A DNA stretch of 64,000 nucleotides. Source: Cellulomonas sp. Root485. GTDB lineage: Bacteria > Actinomycetota > Actinomycetes > Actinomycetales > Cellulomonadaceae. Below the pieces are notes generated by a model. It was not told the DNA's origin. It saw nothing but the letters and a program-made list of their open reading frames with translations, and ran no database searches. Made by a program: the position numbers and the translations under genes. Where the stretch lies: contig NZ_LMFC01000001.1 of assembly GCF_001426705.1 (NCBI RefSeq), positions 175,789 to 239,788 of the forward strand, written 5' to 3'. Of the stretch, positions 60,931 to 64,000 are shown in pieces (the stretch's first letter is position 1; each line of letters opens with the position of its first letter).

Positions 60931-61956
60931 GTGCGTCGCGCCGTCGCGGCGGGTGCCGTCGCCCTCGCCCTGGTGGCCGGTACCGCCGCCTGTGCACCGG
61001 AACCACCCGCCGCGACCGCGCTGTCCCTCAGCGGGGACATCCACACCCACGACCCGGCTCTCGTCGTCGGGGACGAGGGCGAGCCCTGGTACGTCTTCTC
61101 GACGGGTGACGTCCGCACGGGTCTCGGCTCCCCGCAGATCCGGCGGTCCACCGACGACGGCCTGACGTGGGAGCTCGTCGGCACCGTCTGGGACGCCGGG
61201 ACCCGCCCGGAGTGGGCGTACGAGGCGGTCCCCGGGGTGTCCAACTTCTGGGCGCCCGAGGTGGTCGAGCACGACGGCACGTTCTACCTGTACTACTCGG
61301 CGTCCACCTTCGGCTCGAACCGGTCAGCGATCGGCCTGACGACGAACACCACCCTCGACCCCGACGACCCCAACTACGCCTGGGTGGACCAGGGCGAGGT
61401 GCTGCGGTCGGAGCCGGGGGAGACCGACTACAACGCGATCGACCCCGGCGTGATCACGGACGCGGACGGCACGCCGTGGATGGCGTTCGGCTCGTTCTGG
61501 GGCGGCATCCAGCTGGTGGAGCTGAGCTGGCCGTCGGGGAAGCCCGTCGAGGGTGCGTCACCGGTGACGATCGCCAGCCGCACCTCGCCCCCGAACGCGA
61601 TCGAGGCCCCCTACCTGGTGCTCCACGACGACTGGTACTACCTGTTCGTGTCCCGCGACGCCTGCTGCAAGGGCAGCGACTCGACGTACAACATCGCCGT
61701 CGGACGCTCGCGCGACGTCACCGGTCCGTACGTCGACCGGTCCGGCAAGGACATGACCCTCGACGGTGGCGAGCAGCTGCTGACCACGACCGGGGACATG
61801 GTCGGACCGGGCGGCCAGTCGTTCTCCCACGGGTACCTCGCGTTCCACTACTACGACGCGGCGGCGGGGGGCGACTTCCGGCTCGAGCTGCGTGAGCTGG
61901 CGTGGGACGACGAGGGCTGGCCGGTGGCGACGACCGCAGCGGAGCAGGAAGGCTAG
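60931..61956 (+). CDS. Exported GH43 endo-arabinanase-like protein
   Basis: This 341-residue protein has an N-terminal signal sequence ending AGTAAC at residue 21, so it is a likely lipoprotein although the lipobox is atypical (TAAC). The propeller shows the GH43 residues Asp41 (HTHDPAL), Asp171 (AIDPGVI) and Glu225 (NAIEAPYLV). The stretch DACCKGSDSTYNIAVGRS is typical of endo-1,5-alpha-L-arabinanases. It should cut arabinan at the cell surface to supply oligosaccharides to the importer. GTG start, five bases after the GH51 stop. Its TAG stop shares CTAG with the convergent GNAT gene. Confidence 0.9.
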   Translation: MRRAVAAGAVALALVAGTAACAPEPPAATALSLSGDIHTHDPALVVGDEGEPWYVFSTGDVRTGLGSPQIRRSTDDGLTWELVGTVWDAGTRPEWAYEAVPGVSNFWAPEVVEHDGTFYLYYSASTFGSNRSAIGLTTNTTLDPDDPNYAWVDQGEVLRSEPGETDYNAIDPGVITDADGTPWMAFGSFWGGIQLVELSWPSGKPVEGASPVTIASRTSPPNAIEAPYLVLHDDWYYLFVSRDACCKGSDSTYNIAVGRSRDVTGPYVDRSGKDMTLDGGEQLLTTTGDMVGPGGQSFSHGYLAFHYYDAAAGGDFRLELRELAWDDEGWPVATTAAEQEG

Positions 61957-62474
61957 AGGGGCCGTTCGAGCACGTAGTCGTCCTCGACCCGGGTGCCGAC
62001 GGTGAAGTGCTTGGTTCCGACGACCGCGAACCCGGAGCGCACGTAGAACGCCTGCGCGCGGGCGTTCTGCTGGTTCACGCCCAGCCACATCCCGTGCGCG
62101 CCGCGCTCGCGGGCGACCTCCAGGGACGCGGCCATGAGTGCGTTCGCGATCCCGGCGCCGTGGTGGTCGGGGTGCACGTAGCACTTGGACAGCTCGATGG
62201 TGGGACGCAGGTGGAGCGCCGCCTGGACGTCCTCGTCGGCGGGCTCGCCGGCGACGAGCATCGTGTAGCCGACGAGCTCGTCGTCCCCGGCCACGAGCAC
62301 GTCCCGGGAGGGGTCGTCGAGGTACTCCGCGAACCGTGCAGGCGAGAGCACCGCCTCGATGAACGCCTGCTGGTCCTGCTCGGTGGACCCGGGCGGACAG
62401 GCGAGCGGGAACGTCAGGGCAGCGAGGCGAGCGAGCGCGTCGAGCTCGCCGTGCTCAGCGGGCCGGACCGTCAC
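61953..62474 (-). CDS. GNAT-family N-acetyltransferase
   Basis: This 173-residue protein has the GNAT fold: VGYTMLVAG strand, then ELSKCYVHPDHHGAGIANAL with the acetyl-CoA loop (H-x-G-x-G-I/A variant of R/Q-x-x-G-x-G/A), and GVNQQNARAQAFYVRSGFAV, the typical second half. The acceptor is unknown. The GTG start overlaps the HAD gene stop as GTGA, so it is cotranslated with that phosphatase. The TAG stop overlaps that of the convergent arabinanase in CTAG. Confidence 0.88.
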   Translation of the reverse strand: MTVRPAEHGELDALARLAALTFPLACPPGSTEQDQQAFIEAVLSPARFAEYLDDPSRDVLVAGDDELVGYTMLVAGEPADEDVQAALHLRPTIELSKCYVHPDHHGAGIANALMAASLEVARERGAHGMWLGVNQQNARAQAFYVRSGFAVVGTKHFTVGTRVEDDYVLERPL

Positions 62475-63334
62475 AGGACGTCCTCGGGGCCGCCGGGACC
62501 GCGCCAGGAGCGGACGATGGCACGGGCGATGAGCCCGCCGGCCCAGGCCAGCCCGGCCAGGCTGGCGACCGTGGTGCCACGGCGGGCGTTGCGACGGCGG
62601 TTGCGGAACTCGCGCACCGGCCAGCCGACGGTGGCGGCGTAGCGGCGCAGGCGACGGTCGGGGTTGATCGCGCAGGGGAAGCCGACCTCGGACAGGATCG
62701 CGACGTCGTTGGTGGAGTCCCCGTACGCGTACGACGCCGCCAGGTCGATGCCCTCCTGCTCGGCGATCGCGCGCACGGCGTCGGCCTTGGCCTGACCGTG
62801 CAGCATGTCGCCCACCAGCCGGCCGGTGTAGAAGCCGTCCTCGTGCTCGGCGATGGTGCCCAGCGACCCGGTGACCCCGAGGCGGCGTGCGATCAGCGAG
62901 CCGATCTCCACGGGCGTCGCGGTGACGAGCCACACGGAGTGGCCGGCGGCGATGTGCTCGTCGAGGAGGCGCTGCGTGCCCGGGTAGATGCGCAGGCAGA
63001 GGACCTCGTCGTAGACGTCCTCCGCGATCGCGGTGACCTCGGCCACCGAGTGCCCCTTCATGATCGACAGGGCCCGGCTGCGGACCTCGTCGATCTGGTG
63101 CTTGTTCTCGCCGAACGTCAGGTACCGGAACTGGTGGAACCCGAACTCGAGCAGGTCGCGCCGTCGGAAGAAGCCGCGCCGGTAGAGACCCACGCCCAGG
63201 TGGAACGCGCTGGCGCCGCGGATGATCGTGTTGTCGACGTCGAAGAACGCACCGACGCCCGGACCGTCCGCACCGGACCCCGGCTCCCGCAGCACGGGAA
63301 GAGGGACGCTGGGGTTCCCGGACGCCTGACGCAC
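62471..63334 (-). CDS. HAD-IB family phosphatase (SerB-like)
   Basis: This 287-residue protein has HAD motif I in FFDVDNTIIRG (about 30-40; DxD nucleophile pair), a helical cap, motif II in VWLVTATP, the Lys of motif III at GQAKADAV and motif IV in YAYGDSTNDVAIL. A hydrophobic C-terminal helix (TVASLAGLAWAGGLIARAIV) could be a membrane anchor. The GTG start at 63334 is preceded by no strong ribosome-binding site. In many actinobacteria a HAD-IB gene of this sort lies just upstream of glutaredoxin and rex, as here. Confidence 0.9.
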   Translation of the reverse strand: MRQASGNPSVPLPVLREPGSGADGPGVGAFFDVDNTIIRGASAFHLGVGLYRRGFFRRRDLLEFGFHQFRYLTFGENKHQIDEVRSRALSIMKGHSVAEVTAIAEDVYDEVLCLRIYPGTQRLLDEHIAAGHSVWLVTATPVEIGSLIARRLGVTGSLGTIAEHEDGFYTGRLVGDMLHGQAKADAVRAIAEQEGIDLAASYAYGDSTNDVAILSEVGFPCAINPDRRLRRYAATVGWPVREFRNRRRNARRGTTVASLAGLAWAGGLIARAIVRSWRGPGGPEDVL

Positions 63335-63379
63335 CCGGTCACTCTAACGACGGCGGGAGCGTCGTGAGACGGTGAGGCC

Positions 63380-63649
63380 ATGACGCGTGTGGTGCTCTTC
63401 GGCCGGGCCGGCTGCCATCTGTGCGACGAGGCGCGGGAGGTGGTGCGGACGGTGTGCGCGGAGACCGGGACCGACTGGACCGAGGTCGACATCGACACCG
63501 CCTCGACGCCCGGCCGGGACCTCGCCGCCGAGCTGGGCGAGCTGGTCCCCGTGGTCGAGGTCGACGGAGTCCAGCAGGGTTACTGGCGGATCGACGCGAA
63601 CCGGCTGCGCCGAACCCTTACCGCGGCTGGTCCTCGCCCCCTAGCCTGA
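63380..63649 (+). CDS. Glutaredoxin-like (DUF836-type) thiol protein
   Basis: This 89-residue protein has a thioredoxin-like fold with the active site GRAGCHLCDEA (CxxC at residues 12-15) and the cis-Pro region ELVPVVEVDG. It is cytoplasmic. It lies 50 bases upstream of rex, and the pair suggests a redox theme. Typical of the conserved grx-rex-hemA cluster in actinobacteria. Confidence 0.9.
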   Translation: MTRVVLFGRAGCHLCDEAREVVRTVCAETGTDWTEVDIDTASTPGRDLAAELGELVPVVEVDGVQQGYWRIDANRLRRTLTAAGPRPLA

Positions 63650-63699
63650 CCAGCAGGGCTCGGGCGACCGGGTCCCACGGGGCGTTCGCGGGAGTCGAT

Positions 63700-64000
63700 G
63701 TGGACACGCAGCGGAGGGGACCCCGGGCGCACACCAGGGGAGCGGAGCCGGGTGCGACCGGGCGGTCCGGCGCGCGTGACGTGCCGACGGCCACCGTCGC
63801 GCGGCTGCCCGGCTACCTGCGGGTCCTGCACGGCCTGACGGCCGACGGGGTGGTCACCACGTCGTCGGAGGAGCTGGCCGCCGGCGCGGGTGTCACCCCG
63901 GCGCAGCTGCGCAAGGACCTGTCGTTCCTGGGTTCGTACGGTCGGCGCGGCGTGGGGTACGACGTCCTGCACCTCTCCGAGCAGATCTCGGTGGTGCTGG
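63700..64000 (+). CDS. rex: Redox-sensing transcriptional repressor Rex, 5' end (truncated by window)
   Basis: The first 100 residues of Rex are present: a 27-residue basic, variable N-terminus, then the winged helix VARLPGYLRVLHGLTADGV, TSSEELAAGAGVTPAQLRKD and LSFLGSYGRRGVGYDV, which match Rex closely. The NAD(H)-binding Rossmann domain would lie beyond the window. Rex represses respiratory and redox genes until NADH rises. The GTG at 63700 follows GGGAG by five bases; GTG 63781 is an alternative but would remove the basic arm and lacks a ribosome-binding site. Confidence 0.93.
   Translation, partial: MDTQRRGPRAHTRGAEPGATGRSGARDVPTATVARLPGYLRVLHGLTADGVVTTSSEELAAGAGVTPAQLRKDLSFLGSYGRRGVGYDVLHLSEQISVVL

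Overview
This window is a high-GC actinobacterial chromosome segment, most likely from Cellulomonas or a close relative. The evidence is the strongly GC-biased third codon positions throughout, SigE-family sigma factors, a 32-residue bS22 gene, an HAD phosphatase / glutaredoxin / rex run, and a secreted family-26 mannanase whose module order (catalytic, Ig-like, carbohydrate-binding, SLH, extra C-terminal module) resembles Cellulomonas fimi Man26A as I remember it. I see no insertion sequence, phage gene, CRISPR array, tRNA or rRNA.

Layout. 1-784: end of a secreted PKD-domain protein. 790-4567: two tandem units of SigE-family sigma factor plus single-pass membrane partner. 4793-7084: K+-independent proton-pumping pyrophosphatase. 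7111-17512: a divergent polysaccharide locus with a DeoR/LacI-type hybrid regulator and a heparinase II/III-like lyase on the minus strand, and a 2-hydroxyacid dehydrogenase, a DUF2264 protein, a sugar ABC importer, a DUF624 protein and a ThuA-like protein on the plus strand. 17449-20359: DUF3995-like protein, EEP hydrolase and a methyltransferase. 20499-23441: the mannanase. 23751-29656: a MacAB-like export system with two adaptors and a lipoprotein. 29760-31615: proC overlapped by a LacI gene. 31696-33305: small membrane protein, XRE/MmyB-like regulator, cupin. 33473-37289: araB-araD-araA. 37377-42136: Pro-rich exported protein, small membrane protein, TetR, DoxX-like protein, DinB/MDMPI-like protein and an ABC-2 exporter. 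42517-47239: a YtfQ/YtfR/YtfT/YjfF-like sugar importer. 47321-49397: TrkA/TrkH potassium uptake. 49528-51385: AcuC-like deacetylase, small HTH protein, bS22. 51538-61956: a second LacI-controlled glycan locus with an ABC importer, DUF624 protein, GH43, GH27, GH51 and an exported GH43 arabinanase. 61953-64000: GNAT, HAD phosphatase, glutaredoxin and the 5' end of rex.

How it fits together. Much of the window is built around arabinose-containing plant polysaccharide. An exported arabinanase (60931) and an oligosaccharide ABC importer (54537-57829) would feed cytoplasmic GH43, GH51 and GH27 enzymes. Free arabinose could enter through the YtfQ-type importer and pass through araA, araB and araD to the pentose phosphate pathway. 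Two operator families visible by eye tie the genes together. One is ATGTKAGCGCTAACAT-like, upstream of proC-lacI, araBDA and the YtfQ-type operon. The other is TCTACAWCGATGTAGA, upstream of the LacI gene at 51538 and twice in the divergent promoter at 57830-58094. A third locus (7111-17512) targets an unidentified, probably acidic, polysaccharide and has three GATCG repeats phased at 10 bp in its divergent promoter. All three substrate-binding-protein genes are followed by perfect GC-rich hairpins. Gene calls rest on reading the translations; no database search was run.
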